NCBI GenBank assembly: GCA_040904765.1
Contig: JBBDST010000057.1
Coordinates: forward strand, 15,045-79,044
DNA length: 64,000 bases
Direction of reading: 5' to 3'
DNA from: JBBDST01 sp040904765
GTDB taxonomy: Bacteria > Actinomycetota > Nitriliruptoria > Nitriliruptorales > Nitriliruptoraceae
Positions within the stretch are counted from its first letter, which is position 1; the number at the start of each line of letters is the position of its first letter. Position numbers and translations under genes: made by a program. Of the stretch, positions 16,020-24,813 are shown in pieces. The notes under the pieces were generated by a model. That model saw nothing but the letters and a program-made list of their open reading frames with translations, had not been told where the DNA came from and ran no database searches.

Positions 16020-17164
16020 GGCTTTAACCGTTCGACCCGTTCAACGGCACCAACCGCAACCGGTAGACGCTTGCCTGAATCGACCGTGTATGACGCTAAC
16101 AGTTGACCGCAGGCCGCATCGGCATCGCGGCCGCGCGTGTCACGCAACGTGACAGCAACTTTGCGGGCTTCAAGGCGGCTGATGAACTGGCGGGTTGCTG
16201 CCACACTGGGCTCTTTCCATTTCACCCCGGGCGTTGGGTTCATCGGAATGACATTGACATGTGCCCGATGGCGTAGCGCGATACCTGCAAGCGCATCAGC
16301 CTGCTCGTCGTCGTCATTCACATCCCCAATCAGGCACCATTCGATGCTGACCCGCCGATTGGTCTGTTGCCGGTAGGCCTTCATGGCATCTTCGAGTTCA
16401 CGCAACGCATGCACACGGTTGATTGGCACCAGTTCGTTCCGTAGCCGGTCGGTACTGGCGTGCAGCGACACGGCCAAAGTCACCGGAATGCCGGTATCAG
16501 CCAGCCGTTTAATGCCCGGCACCAACCCGACCGTTGAGACGGTGACATGGCGTGCAGACAGATTCAATCCGTCCACATGCGTGAGATACCGGACGCTATT
16601 CAACGTCGGTTCAAGGTTGGCGAGCGGTTCCCCCATCCCCATAAACACGACGTTAGTGACCCGTGAGGGCAGTTGCATGGCTGTGGCATCGGTAACGAAT
16701 GCGCCATCTGCCAGCATCTGGTTGATGATGAGGACTTGATAGACGATCTCGCCAGTGGTGAGTTGGCGGCGAAATCCGGCCTGACCGGTGGCGCAAAACG
16801 GGCATCCCATCGCACAGCCAGCTTGCGTGGAGATGCAGACAGTCGCCCGTTTGGGATACAGCATAAGGACCACTTCGATGGCTTCGCTGTCACCGAATTT
16901 GAGCAGCAATTTGTGGGTGTGCCCGTCGTCGGCGATTTTGTGGGCCACGACGGTCGGGTTTAACCCGAGAAAGGCGTCTTTCAACCGGTCGCGTAACGGG
17001 GCCGGAAGATTGGTCATCAACGACGGGTCATCCACACCTTGTTTCAGCCATGCCGCATACTGGCCGGCCCGGTAGGTCGGTTCGCCAGCGTCGCCCATCC
17101 ACTGTTCAAGGGCAGCCACATCCAAGGCGTATGGGTCTTGACGCTCGACTGCCGTGCCGGTCAT
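16016..17164 (-). CDS. rlmN: Dual-specificity RNA methyltransferase RlmN
   Basis: Radical-SAM enzyme that makes 2-methyladenosine in 23S rRNA (A2503) and some tRNAs. The cluster motif is GCAMGCPFCATG (Cys 117, 121, 124); NVVFMGMGEPLAN is the family's SAM-binding GMGEP segment; the second catalytic cysteine is in RDADAACGQL. An ATG here gives 382 residues and the expected N-terminus; an ATG five codons upstream is possible, and a much longer extension overlapping cdsA is rejected. Neither ATG has a strong ribosome binding site, so the start is the weak point. Confidence 0.93.
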   Translation of the reverse strand: MTGTAVERQDPYALDVAALEQWMGDAGEPTYRAGQYAAWLKQGVDDPSLMTNLPAPLRDRLKDAFLGLNPTVVAHKIADDGHTHKLLLKFGDSEAIEVVLMLYPKRATVCISTQAGCAMGCPFCATGQAGFRRQLTTGEIVYQVLIINQMLADGAFVTDATAMQLPSRVTNVVFMGMGEPLANLEPTLNSVRYLTHVDGLNLSARHVTVSTVGLVPGIKRLADTGIPVTLAVSLHASTDRLRNELVPINRVHALRELEDAMKAYRQQTNRRVSIEWCLIGDVNDDDEQADALAGIALRHRAHVNVIPMNPTPGVKWKEPSVAATRQFISRLEARKVAVTLRDTRGRDADAACGQLLASYTVDSGKRLPVAVGAVERVERLKP

Positions 17165-17258
17165 GCTGCCAACTTTCATCAACGTGACAGCGTTAATACA
17201 ACGCCGCGTTAGGGAGGGTAAAGCACCTTGGGGCGGCGCGTCACCGTCCAGCTTGGCT

Positions 17259-18074
17259 TTACAGCACCGCAAAGAGGGCGGCAGCAACCGGCAGGGCAAA
17301 CACCAGACCGTCAATCCGGTCGAGCACTCCGCCGTGGCCAGGCAAGAACGTGCCGAAATCTTTCACTTCAAGGGCACGTTTCACCCCTGACTCGGCGATG
17401 TCGCCTAACACTGCCGCAACTGACACGACGAACCCAAACATCGCTCCCTGCCACACCGCGGTTGCGTCAAACAGCAGTGGCCATCCCAACGCGGTTACCA
17501 CGACGCTGATACCAACTCCGCCTGCCAGCCCTTCGATCGTCTTGTTGGGTGAGAGACGCGGGGATAATTTGTGGCGTCCCAACGGAACCCCGACGGCGTA
17601 GCCGGCAATGTCGGTGAGGGCGACGACTCCGATGACGGCGGCAAGTCTTAGCTGTCCGTTGTCGGCATTGATCATGACCAGTGCAAACGATGCCGGCACC
17701 AGCACCCATACGCCGGCCAGCATCGTCGCGGCCGTACGACTTAGACGCGTTGCTGTGACATCGCGAGCGAGCAGCCAGATGACAGCTGCGAAAAGCAAGA
17801 TCAGTACGCCGGCAATTTGGCCGTTCGCCCCGTACAGGAAACTTGCCGGCATGATCGCACATGATGCGACGATGAGCACGCTGCGTGATGGGCGGCGTGT
17901 CTCATCAAGGACCCGTGTCAGATCGACAAAGGCGGCGATAACGGCGATGAGCACGACCGCAATGAATAGTTCGCTGCGCCACCACAGGGCAACGGTGACG
18001 GTGGCAACCAGCACGATGCCAACGAGGATTGCCGCCAACAGGTCACGTCCGCCGACGTGTGGACGGTCGCTCAT
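17259..18074 (-). CDS. cdsA: Phosphatidate cytidylyltransferase (CDP-diglyceride synthase)
   Basis: Integral membrane enzyme making CDP-diacylglycerol for phospholipid synthesis. The 271-residue protein is a series of hydrophobic helices ending in the CDS signature: SGVKRALEVKDFGTFLPGHGGVLDRIDGLV, with the KR, GHGG and DR-D residues in place, and an upstream SPNKTIEG motif. The ATG has AAGGTGAG upstream. It follows frr by 33 bases, the common frr-cdsA order. Confidence 0.95.
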   Translation of the reverse strand: MSDRPHVGGRDLLAAILVGIVLVATVTVALWWRSELFIAVVLIAVIAAFVDLTRVLDETRRPSRSVLIVASCAIMPASFLYGANGQIAGVLILLFAAVIWLLARDVTATRLSRTAATMLAGVWVLVPASFALVMINADNGQLRLAAVIGVVALTDIAGYAVGVPLGRHKLSPRLSPNKTIEGLAGGVGISVVVTALGWPLLFDATAVWQGAMFGFVVSVAAVLGDIAESGVKRALEVKDFGTFLPGHGGVLDRIDGLVFALPVAAALFAVL

Positions 18075-18107
18075 GGTCTCACCTTGCCAGCGAACAGGCA
18101 GTTGGCC

Positions 18108-18668
18108 TCAGACTTCGGCAAGTTCTTGTTCTTTGGCGTGGAGAAACTCATCAATCTGTGCGATAAAGGAAGCGGTGAGGTCTTCAAACTTTTTGGCGGC
18201 ACGGTCGTGCTCGTCTTGACCGATGTCTCCCTCATCGGTGAGACGCTGCAATGCGTCTCTGGCGCTACGACGAATATTGCGGACCGCGATGCGCCCGTCT
18301 TCGGCGACCTGTTTCGCCATTTTGATGTATTCCTTGCGGCGATCAGCGGTAAGTTCGGGAAATACACACCGTAATGTCACTCCGTCACTGGACGGGTTTA
18401 ACCCAAGGTCGGCGTCACGAATCGCTTTTGCGATGTCGTTGATCGCCGACTTATCAAATGGGTTCACCATCAGAATGCGCGGTTCGGGTACCGAAAAGTT
18501 GGCAAGTTGCTGCAGTGGGGTTGGCGAGCCGTAGTACTCGACGAGGACCCGGTCGAGCAGTTTTGGGTTGGCTCGGCCCGTTCGAATGCCAGAGAAGTCT
18601 TCTTGGACTTTATCGACGGCACGTTGCATCCGCGACGACGTATCTTTATTGATCTCCTCGACACTCAT
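18108..18668 (-). CDS. frr: Ribosome recycling factor
   Basis: With EF-G it splits post-termination 70S ribosomes. The 186-residue protein has the three-helix and beta domain signatures: DFSGIRTGRANPKLLDRVLVEYYGSPTPLQQLANFSVPEPR, FDKSAINDIAKAI, and DRRKEYIKMAKQVAEDGRIAVRNIRR. Length is typical. The ATG has AAAGGA upstream. It lies 33 bases after pyrH, the conserved pyrH-frr pair. Confidence 0.96.
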   Translation of the reverse strand: MSVEEINKDTSSRMQRAVDKVQEDFSGIRTGRANPKLLDRVLVEYYGSPTPLQQLANFSVPEPRILMVNPFDKSAINDIAKAIRDADLGLNPSSDGVTLRCVFPELTADRRKEYIKMAKQVAEDGRIAVRNIRRSARDALQRLTDEGDIGQDEHDRAAKKFEDLTASFIAQIDEFLHAKEQELAEV

Positions 18669-18701
18669 TGACGTTCCTTTAATCGTTGTTTCGTGCGGCT
18701 G

Positions 18702-19433
18702 CTACGCGTCGTCATGGACCAATGTGCCAACGGCGTCGCCCCGAACGACCCGGGCAATGTTGCCTGCGCGCAACAGTTCAAACACGACAATGGGCAGGTT
18801 GTTGTCCATGCACAGCGAGATGGCAGTCGCATCCATCACTTTCAGACCTTTATTCAACACGGTCAAAAAATCGATGGTGTCAAACCGTGTCGCATCAGCG
18901 TAAAGTTTAGGATCTTTGTCATACACTCCGTCGACTTGGGTGCCTTTCAAAATTGCTTCAGCACCGATCTCAAGGGCCCGCTGTGCGGCCGTGGTGTCGG
19001 TGGTGAAATAGGGGGCACCAAGACCTGCCGCGAAGATCACAACGCGACCTTTTTCAAGATGGCGAACGGCCCGACGACGAATGTAGGGCTCGGCGATGGA
19101 ACGCATTTCGATGGCGGTTTGGACACGGGTTTCAATCCCGGCTTTTTCGACTGCGTCTTGTAACGCCAAGGCGTTGATGACGGTGGCAAGCATGCCCATA
19201 TGGTCGGCGCTTGAACGATCCATGCCAGATGCTGAGAGTGAGTTACCCCGAAAAATATTGCCGCCGCCAACAACGATCGCAACTTCGGTGCCGTCGGCTT
19301 GCTGCAACGCAACAATTTCACCCGCGACCTGCGACACGATCGTCGGGTCGATACCGCCGCGCACCTCAGGATCGGAGAACGCTTCGCCCGAAAGTTTCAG
19401 AAGGACGCGGCGTAAGGGTGTACGGCTACTCAC
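18702..19433 (-). CDS. pyrH: UMP kinase
   Basis: Hexameric amino-acid-kinase-fold enzyme phosphorylating UMP to UDP. Motifs seen: LKLSGEAF at the N-terminus, VAIVVGGGNIFRG, GMDRSSADHMGMLATVINAL, and the C-terminal KGTQVDGVYDKDPKLY and KVMDATAISLCMDNNLPIVVF. At 243 residues it matches the family. GTG start with AGGGA just upstream. It precedes frr and follows tsf across a structured gap. Confidence 0.96.
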   Translation of the reverse strand: MSSRTPLRRVLLKLSGEAFSDPEVRGGIDPTIVSQVAGEIVALQQADGTEVAIVVGGGNIFRGNSLSASGMDRSSADHMGMLATVINALALQDAVEKAGIETRVQTAIEMRSIAEPYIRRRAVRHLEKGRVVIFAAGLGAPYFTTDTTAAQRALEIGAEAILKGTQVDGVYDKDPKLYADATRFDTIDFLTVLNKGLKVMDATAISLCMDNNLPIVVFELLRAGNIARVVRGDAVGTLVHDDA

Positions 19434-19495
19434 GGTTCCCTGCTCCCTTTCACGTCATCGAAACGTCACACACTGTGCCCCATGACGACTTTAAG

Positions 19496-19533
19496 TCACA
19501 GTGTGGGTGAGGCTAGCCGCACCCACACTGTGA
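19496..19533. repeat. Long inverted repeat between tsf and pyrH
   Basis: A near-perfect 14-bp stem built on CACAGTGTGGGTG pairing with CACCCACACTGTG encloses a 10-nt loop that is itself palindromic (GGCTAGCC). A second copy of the CACACTGTG word followed by CCCCAT lies just to the left and can pair with ATGGGG on the right, so two exclusive folds are possible. No clear T-run follows on the minus strand. It may be an attenuator or processing site between tsf and pyrH. Confidence 0.6.
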
Positions 19534-19551
19534 TGGGGTATTCATTGTGCT

Positions 19552-20163
19552 TTACGCGCCGACAGCGAAACGGGCGAACCGGGCCACTTCGAGCTTCTCG
19601 CCGACGAGGCCTTGAATTTCGGTGATGACATCTTGCACGGTGCGATCCGGGTCCATAACGAACGGCTGGTTCAACAGCACCCAGTCTTCGTACACCTTCT
19701 TGACTTTGCCGTCGACAATCTTTTCGATGATCGCTTCAGGCTTGTTCTGCTCAACTGCTTCTTTACGGGCAAATTCGCGTTCTTTTTCCAGCAGTGCTTC
19801 GTCAACCTCGTCAACTCGTACAACGAGCGGTTTTGCTGCCGCAATGTGCAAGGCAAGATTTTTTGCCAACTGCTGTACGGATTCGGCTTTCGCGACAAAG
19901 TCCGTTTCGCACGACAGTTGCACCATGACACCAACTTTTGCCGGCATCCCTGGTGTGGGCACATGCATGTAGGTGTATACGAGGCCTTCAGAGGCGGTGC
20001 GTTCCTGAGCTCGGGCGTCCATCTTGGCGCCAGTGCGTTCACGCACAAGTTCAGCCGCCCGAGTCATATCCCCGTCAGCATCCACCAGTGCCTGTTTACA
20101 CGCCATCATGGGTGCACTGGTTAGTTCACGCAGCTTTTTTACTTCAGCAGCAGAGATCGTCAC
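19552..20163 (-). CDS. tsf: Translation elongation factor Ts
   Basis: Nucleotide-exchange factor for EF-Tu. The 203-residue protein begins with the UBA-like domain VKKLRELTSAPMMACKQALVDADGD and has the EF-Ts signature GVMVQLSCETDFVAK, followed by the dimerisation core and C-terminal helices. It is shorter than the E. coli protein (283 residues), as in many actinobacteria and thermophiles that carry only one core subdomain. GTG start with AAAGGA upstream. It follows rpsB as in nearly all bacteria. Confidence 0.95.
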   Translation of the reverse strand: MTISAAEVKKLRELTSAPMMACKQALVDADGDMTRAAELVRERTGAKMDARAQERTASEGLVYTYMHVPTPGMPAKVGVMVQLSCETDFVAKAESVQQLAKNLALHIAAAKPLVVRVDEVDEALLEKEREFARKEAVEQNKPEAIIEKIVDGKVKKVYEDWVLLNQPFVMDPDRTVQDVITEIQGLVGEKLEVARFARFAVGA

Positions 20164-20206
20164 AACATTTCCTTTACCGGGCGATGGGCGGGTTATTCAC
20201 CCGCGG

Positions 20207-21121
20207 CTAACTGCCTTGCTCGGCGTCCGCTTCGGCTGGTTCCGCTTCGGCTGGTGGGGGAACAAGCGCAGCTTCACTGGCTGGCTCACCTGCAGCGCGG
20301 GTTGCCTGCTCAGCGGCTTGCTGACGTTCCAGTGCAATTTCCCATTCAGCTTTCGGTTCGCTTGCGTCGCCACCTTCTTGCGATTCGGTGGCTTTCAAGG
20401 CCTGAACACGCAGTTCTTCGTCTGGCGAACGCGACGCACGCAGCAGCAGACCATCAGCGATTGCGTCCCCGATGATGCGCGTTAGCAGCGCAGAAGAACG
20501 GATCGCGTCGTCGTTGCCGGCAATCGGGTACTGCACGACGTCAGGGTCACAGTTGGTGTCAAGAATCGCGATGACCGGGATGCCAAGACGGTTGGCTTCA
20601 CGGACCGCGTTTTCTTCAATGACGGTGTCGACGACGAACATCGCATCAGGCAGTTTCTGCATGTCACGCACACCACCAAGGTTGGTGACAAGCTTTTCTT
20701 GCAACCGGCCCAACACGATTACTTCTTTTTTGGGAAGCAACGCAAAAGTGCCTTGGGATTCCATTGCTTCAAGTTCTTTAAGTTTCGCAACCCGGCTTTT
20801 GATCGTCGAGAAGTTGGTGAGCATGCCGCCCATCCAGCGTTCAACGACGTAGGGCATCCCGACGCGTTCTGCTTGGAAGCGGACAGTGTCGCGCGCCTGC
20901 TTTTTGGTGCCGACGAACATGACGGTGCCGCCCTTGGCGACCAAGTCACGGGTGAACGAGTAAGCCCGTTCGATTTGACCGACCGTCTGACGCAGGTCGA
21001 TGACGTAGATGCCGCCTCGTTCACCATAGATGAAACGACTCATCTTTGGGTTCCAACGGCGGGTTTGATGCCCGAAATGGACGCCTGCTTCAAGCAATTG
21101 GCGCATAGTGACAACAGCCAC
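20207..21121 (-). CDS. rpsB: 30S ribosomal protein S2 with acidic C-terminal extension
   Basis: S2 is a late-binding protein of the 30S head-platform region. Core S2 motifs: MRQLLEAGVHFGHQTRRWNPKM, YGERGGIYVIDLRQTV, ERWMGGMLTNFSTI, and NRLGIPVIAILDTNCDPD. After about residue 235 the protein adds an Ala/Glu-rich tail ending EAEPAEADAEQGS, bringing it to 304 residues against about 240-260 for common homologues. GTG start with AAAGGAG six bases upstream. Head of the rpsB-tsf unit; its roughly 150-base upstream gap contains a CCTTCGC/GCGAAGG hairpin that may be leader structure. Confidence 0.96.
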   Translation of the reverse strand: MAVVTMRQLLEAGVHFGHQTRRWNPKMSRFIYGERGGIYVIDLRQTVGQIERAYSFTRDLVAKGGTVMFVGTKKQARDTVRFQAERVGMPYVVERWMGGMLTNFSTIKSRVAKLKELEAMESQGTFALLPKKEVIVLGRLQEKLVTNLGGVRDMQKLPDAMFVVDTVIEENAVREANRLGIPVIAILDTNCDPDVVQYPIAGNDDAIRSSALLTRIIGDAIADGLLLRASRSPDEELRVQALKATESQEGGDASEPKAEWEIALERQQAAEQATRAAGEPASEAALVPPPAEAEPAEADAEQGS

Positions 21122-21240
21122 GTAATTCTCCTTTAAATGTGGTTAGGCCTCCGCCTGCGTCATCCAGGTAAAAACTCGACCCACCTTCGCGTGCGAAGGC
21201 ACCAGGGCCGCCCGTCAGCAGACGTGTGAAATGAGAAGGA

Positions 21241-21280
21241 CCGGCATGCAGGGCATGCCGGTTAACACGAGCGTGTTAAC
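21241..21280 (-). terminator. Two tandem hairpins after the M23/lipase gene
   Basis: Two adjacent inverted repeats: GTTAACAC with GTGTTAAC (overlapping the stop codon region) and CCGGCATGC with GCATGCCGG (9-bp stem, 3-nt loop). On the minus strand the second is followed by TCCTTCTCATTT, a pyrimidine-rich tail. Together they probably terminate the M23/lipase transcript ahead of rpsB. Confidence 0.55.
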
Positions 21281-22865
21281 ACCGCGACAGTAGCCGATTG
21301 ACGCCAAAACAGCCAGTTGCGCTTGGGTGGCGGGGCACCATCAGATCGCTCAGGGCAAACCGTGCAGCACTTATGAGGCCACCAAACGTCGCGCCTACAG
21401 CACGGGCCAGATAGCCGTCTGACTCAACAATTTCTTCTCCTGCCAGAAAACGCCACATCGTCTCATTGGCTGCAGCAGTGTGTTTCATCGACCCGTGGCC
21501 GCCTGGTAACACCCGTTCGTGAAGGAACGCTTGGGCATCCTCTGGCATTTGCCCAGAGGTGATTCGGGTCCGGCCGGGGGCTACCACCAGATCGTGAGCT
21601 CCAGCGACACTCAACACGTTTGGTCGTAACACGAGTGGCCCGTGGGGTAACTCGTCAAAGGCACTGTTCCACGCCTCTTTCCAAGCATCTGATAGTGAAC
21701 GGATCGCATCGGAACGCGGGTCAAGTTCGCGTATAGCTGGCGCGTCCAGTCGCAGCGTGTCCGTGCCAAGTCCGGTGAAACGCTGAAGCGCATCGATTGG
21801 CGTGCTTAAACCCATTTCGTCACGGATGAGCACGCCCAGCGCGGCAAGGTCAGAACCGCTCATCGGCACGCCAAACATGACGACGTTGCCAATCGGTGGC
21901 AATGTGGGGTCGGTTAGCGCATTACGGCTCGCCAGATACGCCACGATAATAAGTCCCCCTTGCGAATGAACTACCAGATCAACGGCACGCCCAGGTTGAC
22001 GAAGCGCGATATCTCGCAAGGTTTCTTCGAACAAGTCGACGTACGCCAGCGGCCCATCCCAGGTGTGTTCCGGTTGGTAGGGCTGATCGAGTCCAGCATA
22101 TGAAAACCGGGTCACACTGTCCGCGGCATACCCAAGTAACGCTGGATCTGGCAGGTCACTGTCACTGCTTGTCGCCAAACCGCCAACAAGCAGCAAGTGG
22201 TTCGCGTTTGGCGGATAGTAAGCGTATGGCAGGGTGGTTTTGCGGCTGCTTTGAACGAGCAAACCACCCAAACGTCCACCTCCCCAGTTACTTTGAGCGC
22301 GTGGCGGGGCCCCACCAGCCATCCACATGCTCTCGCCTACCAGCGTGACCAACCCGCCGGCTGGCAAGACGGAGAACGGGTCGATGTAGTCCCCGTTGTG
22401 ACGCAGTGAAAAATGCAGCCCGTGATCGGCGTTACCTGCCCCGTGGCCGCCAGCAGCCAACCGACCAATCACCGTGCCACGCGTAACCATGTCGCCAGGC
22501 TGTACACGCAGTGCGGTTAATGGCCCGTAGGTACTCAGATGGCCGTCGGCATGTGCGATCGACGCCCATACGTGCGTTACGACTGGCCCTGCAAACGTGA
22601 CCATCCCGTCGGCTGCAGCGCGTATCACTGCGCTGTCGGGGGCAGCAAAGTCCACGCCACGATGCCCGCTGCCCCACGTAGCATCAGGCGGATCAAAGCC
22701 GCGTAGCACCACTGAATATTCGACCGGCGAGGTGTAAAGCAGCACCTGAGCCGCAGCGATTTGTGGCCACAACAAAACAACAACGGTGAGCGGCAGCACT
22801 GTTGCAAACCGCATCACCGGCCGTTGAAACCAACGGCGTCTCATCCCCGATCGTTTCTCGCCCAC
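21276..22865 (-). CDS. Secreted fusion of an M23 (LytM-type) domain and an alpha/beta-hydrolase (lipase-like) domain
   Basis: 529 residues. A basic N-terminus and hydrophobic stretch ending IAAAQ (residues 8-40) form a signal peptide. Residues about 45-175 are an M23 domain: GHRGVDFAAP supplies zinc ligands His68 and Asp72, HLSTYG holds His109, and GLHFSL supplies His151; the usual HxH is G149-L-H151, with the spare His one residue earlier, so peptidase activity is doubtful. Residues about 225-480 are a serine hydrolase with VDLVVHSQGG (Ser301), Asp425 in GAHDLV and His457 in PGGHGS. An M23 gene beside rpsB is common in actinobacteria; the hydrolase fusion is unusual. The GTG start is uncertain; ATG at codon 8 is an alternative. 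Confidence 0.82.
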   Translation of the reverse strand: MGEKRSGMRRRWFQRPVMRFATVLPLTVVVLLWPQIAAAQVLLYTSPVEYSVVLRGFDPPDATWGSGHRGVDFAAPDSAVIRAAADGMVTFAGPVVTHVWASIAHADGHLSTYGPLTALRVQPGDMVTRGTVIGRLAAGGHGAGNADHGLHFSLRHNGDYIDPFSVLPAGGLVTLVGESMWMAGGAPPRAQSNWGGGRLGGLLVQSSRKTTLPYAYYPPNANHLLLVGGLATSSDSDLPDPALLGYAADSVTRFSYAGLDQPYQPEHTWDGPLAYVDLFEETLRDIALRQPGRAVDLVVHSQGGLIIVAYLASRNALTDPTLPPIGNVVMFGVPMSGSDLAALGVLIRDEMGLSTPIDALQRFTGLGTDTLRLDAPAIRELDPRSDAIRSLSDAWKEAWNSAFDELPHGPLVLRPNVLSVAGAHDLVVAPGRTRITSGQMPEDAQAFLHERVLPGGHGSMKHTAAANETMWRFLAGEEIVESDGYLARAVGATFGGLISAARFALSDLMVPRHPSATGCFGVNRLLSRC

Positions 22866-22940
22866 CCATCACAAAAACGTTAACGGTTGCCGGTAGTTGT
22901 GAGTGGATGAGCAAGCGAGGGGTTGTGGATGAGTTGCGGT

Positions 22941-23738
22941 TTATGCGTCTTTTGGAAACCAGGCAGCGCGGCGCTTTTCACGAAAACTCGCGAAACCTTC
23001 GGCGGCTTCGGAACTTTGACGCCGCAGCGAGTGTTCGTTTGCCAACACGGCAAACGTGCCATCATCCATGTAGGAACCGGCAGCACGCAACAAGCCTTGT
23101 TTGGTGATCCGTACCGCTTCTGGTCCGGCTTCAAGCAGCCCGTCGATCACCGGTTTAACGGCCGTATCAAGTTCACCTTCAGCGCATACTTCATGCACCA
23201 GACCGATCTGTTGTGCACGGGCGGCGTCGAAACGTTCGCAGGTTGTTGCATACCGGCGGCATTGCCGTTCACCGATGGCGCTGATCAACTGCGGAAAAAT
23301 GATGGTTGCCGCCATACCCCAGCGGGCTTCACTGATAGCAAAGATGGCTGATGATTCGGCGATTACCACGTCACATGAGGCAATGATTCCAGTGCCGCCA
23401 CCAATACAAGCGCCGTGCACGAGTGCGATGGTGGGTTTGTCGAGTTGGTTCAACGCACGCATCGCTTCGCCGGTAAGGCGCGAAACAGCCAGATTGGCTT
23501 GTGGGTCTTGGGCCGCAACCCCGGTGAGCCAAGACAAATCTGCGCCGGCTTGGAAGTGCCGTCCGTTACCGCGGATGACCACGATCCGCACGGCCGGGTC
23601 GTTGGCTACTTGGGTGACCGCATCAACCATCCCGTTGACAACTGATGCGTCGTATGCATTGTTTACGTCCGGACGGTTCAGTGTGATCGTGCCCACACCA
23701 CGGGCATCTACTGCTGTTAGCACTGGCGCTTCGCTCAT
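22941..23738 (-). CDS. Enoyl-CoA hydratase/isomerase (crotonase) family protein
   Basis: 265 residues with the crotonase fold: ITLNRPDVNNAYDASVVNGM, the first oxyanion-hole segment GRHFQAGADLSWL, the second KPTIALVHGACIGGGTGIIASCDVVIA and an acidic catalytic position in FAISEARWGM. The sequence is closest in feel to methylglutaconyl-CoA hydratases of leucine breakdown, but no other leucine-pathway gene is nearby, so the substrate is left open. The ATG has GGGA upstream. It stands alone between xerC and the M23 fusion. Confidence 0.85.
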   Translation of the reverse strand: MSEAPVLTAVDARGVGTITLNRPDVNNAYDASVVNGMVDAVTQVANDPAVRIVVIRGNGRHFQAGADLSWLTGVAAQDPQANLAVSRLTGEAMRALNQLDKPTIALVHGACIGGGTGIIASCDVVIAESSAIFAISEARWGMAATIIFPQLISAIGERQCRRYATTCERFDAARAQQIGLVHEVCAEGELDTAVKPVIDGLLEAGPEAVRITKQGLLRAAGSYMDDGTFAVLANEHSLRRQSSEAAEGFASFREKRRAAWFPKDA

Positions 23739-23838
23739 TAATTTCCCATTCGTCAGTGATGCGACCTGGCCGCACCGGTTGCTTTGCAGATCAGACTAAC
23801 CGGCATCGAGCGTGACAGTTAGGGCCTTTACGCCCCGG

Positions 23839-24765
23839 TTATGGCATGCGCCGGTTGTTGCGTGCCCGTGGATGCGCCTCCATATGGGCCTCCCGCAGTC
23901 GGCCACGTGACAGGTGGGTATACCGTTGGGTTGTGACGAGCGACTGGTGCCCCAGCAGTTCCTGAACGTGGCGAATATCAGCGCCACCTTCAAGCACGTG
24001 GGTGGCATAAGCATGCCGCAGCGAATGTGGTGTGACATGCCCAAGGTTGGCAGCGGCGGCAGCATTTGTGACAATACTGCGCATATCGCGCACCCCTAAT
24101 GGCGCACCTTTCGTGTTGACAAACAGCGCCGGGGATCCTGCTTGTTGGCACAGTTCATTACGGGCTGAGGCGATGTAGTTCTTCAGGGCGATCGCGGCTG
24201 GGGTGCCAAACGGCACGCGGCGCTGTTTGCCGCCCTTGCCATCTAAAGTGAGCAGTTGTTCGGTGAAGTCGATTGCCGACAGCCGTAACGTCGCCACCTC
24301 GCCAATACGTGCTCCAGATGAGTACAACAGTTCAATCAGCGCCCGGTCGCGGCATCCACGGGGCGTGTCGTTTGGACAGGCGTCGATGAGTCGCGCGACC
24401 TGTTCGGGGCGTAACACCCGCGGAAGGTGCCGGTTGGGGCGTGGCGACATCAGCCGTTTCGTAGGGTCTTGAGCTATGAGCCCGTCACGGCAGAGCAGCG
24501 CAAACCACAGCCGCAGCGTCGTTGTTTTGCGTGCGATAGTGCTGCGGGCATAACCCTGTTCTGATAAGGATGCGAGATAGTGACGCAACAGTGGCAAGGT
24601 GACCGTCTGTGGGGTTGCTTTGACAGTGTCGTCACACCAGACAGCAAACGCGGTCGCGTCACGCCGATAGGCAGCCACAGTGTTGTCGCGCCGGGAGCGT
24701 TCGTGGGCAATGTGACGAACGAGACGTTCGAGGGCATCCTGCCATGCATCACACTCGTGAACCAT
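23839..24765 (-). CDS. xerC: Tyrosine recombinase XerC
   Basis: Resolves chromosome dimers at dif with a second Xer protein. The 308-residue protein has an N-terminal SAM-like domain (LERLVRHIAHERSRRDNTVAAYRRD) and the catalytic domain with all residues: Arg in YSSGARIGEVATL, Lys in LDGKGGKQRRVPF, His-x-x-Arg in HSLRHAYATHVLEGGADIRHVQELLGH, the following His/Trp-position residue, and Tyr in TTQRYTHLS. ATG with GGAG seven bases upstream preferred over the adjacent GTG. Its place near rpsB and rnhB matches chromosomal XerC in actinobacteria rather than an integrase of a mobile element. Confidence 0.93.
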   Translation of the reverse strand: MVHECDAWQDALERLVRHIAHERSRRDNTVAAYRRDATAFAVWCDDTVKATPQTVTLPLLRHYLASLSEQGYARSTIARKTTTLRLWFALLCRDGLIAQDPTKRLMSPRPNRHLPRVLRPEQVARLIDACPNDTPRGCRDRALIELLYSSGARIGEVATLRLSAIDFTEQLLTLDGKGGKQRRVPFGTPAAIALKNYIASARNELCQQAGSPALFVNTKGAPLGVRDMRSIVTNAAAAANLGHVTPHSLRHAYATHVLEGGADIRHVQELLGHQSLVTTQRYTHLSRGRLREAHMEAHPRARNNRRMP

Positions 24766-24813
24766 CACACTGCTCCGGTGGTTGCATTACACGAAGGCGT
24801 CAAACGGTTGCAG

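Noticed and set aside
23839..24765. Integrase of a mobile element
   Set aside because: The Xer protein is in the conserved chromosomal place near rpsB and rnhB, with no cargo genes, att repeats or tRNA nearby; XerC is the simpler assignment.
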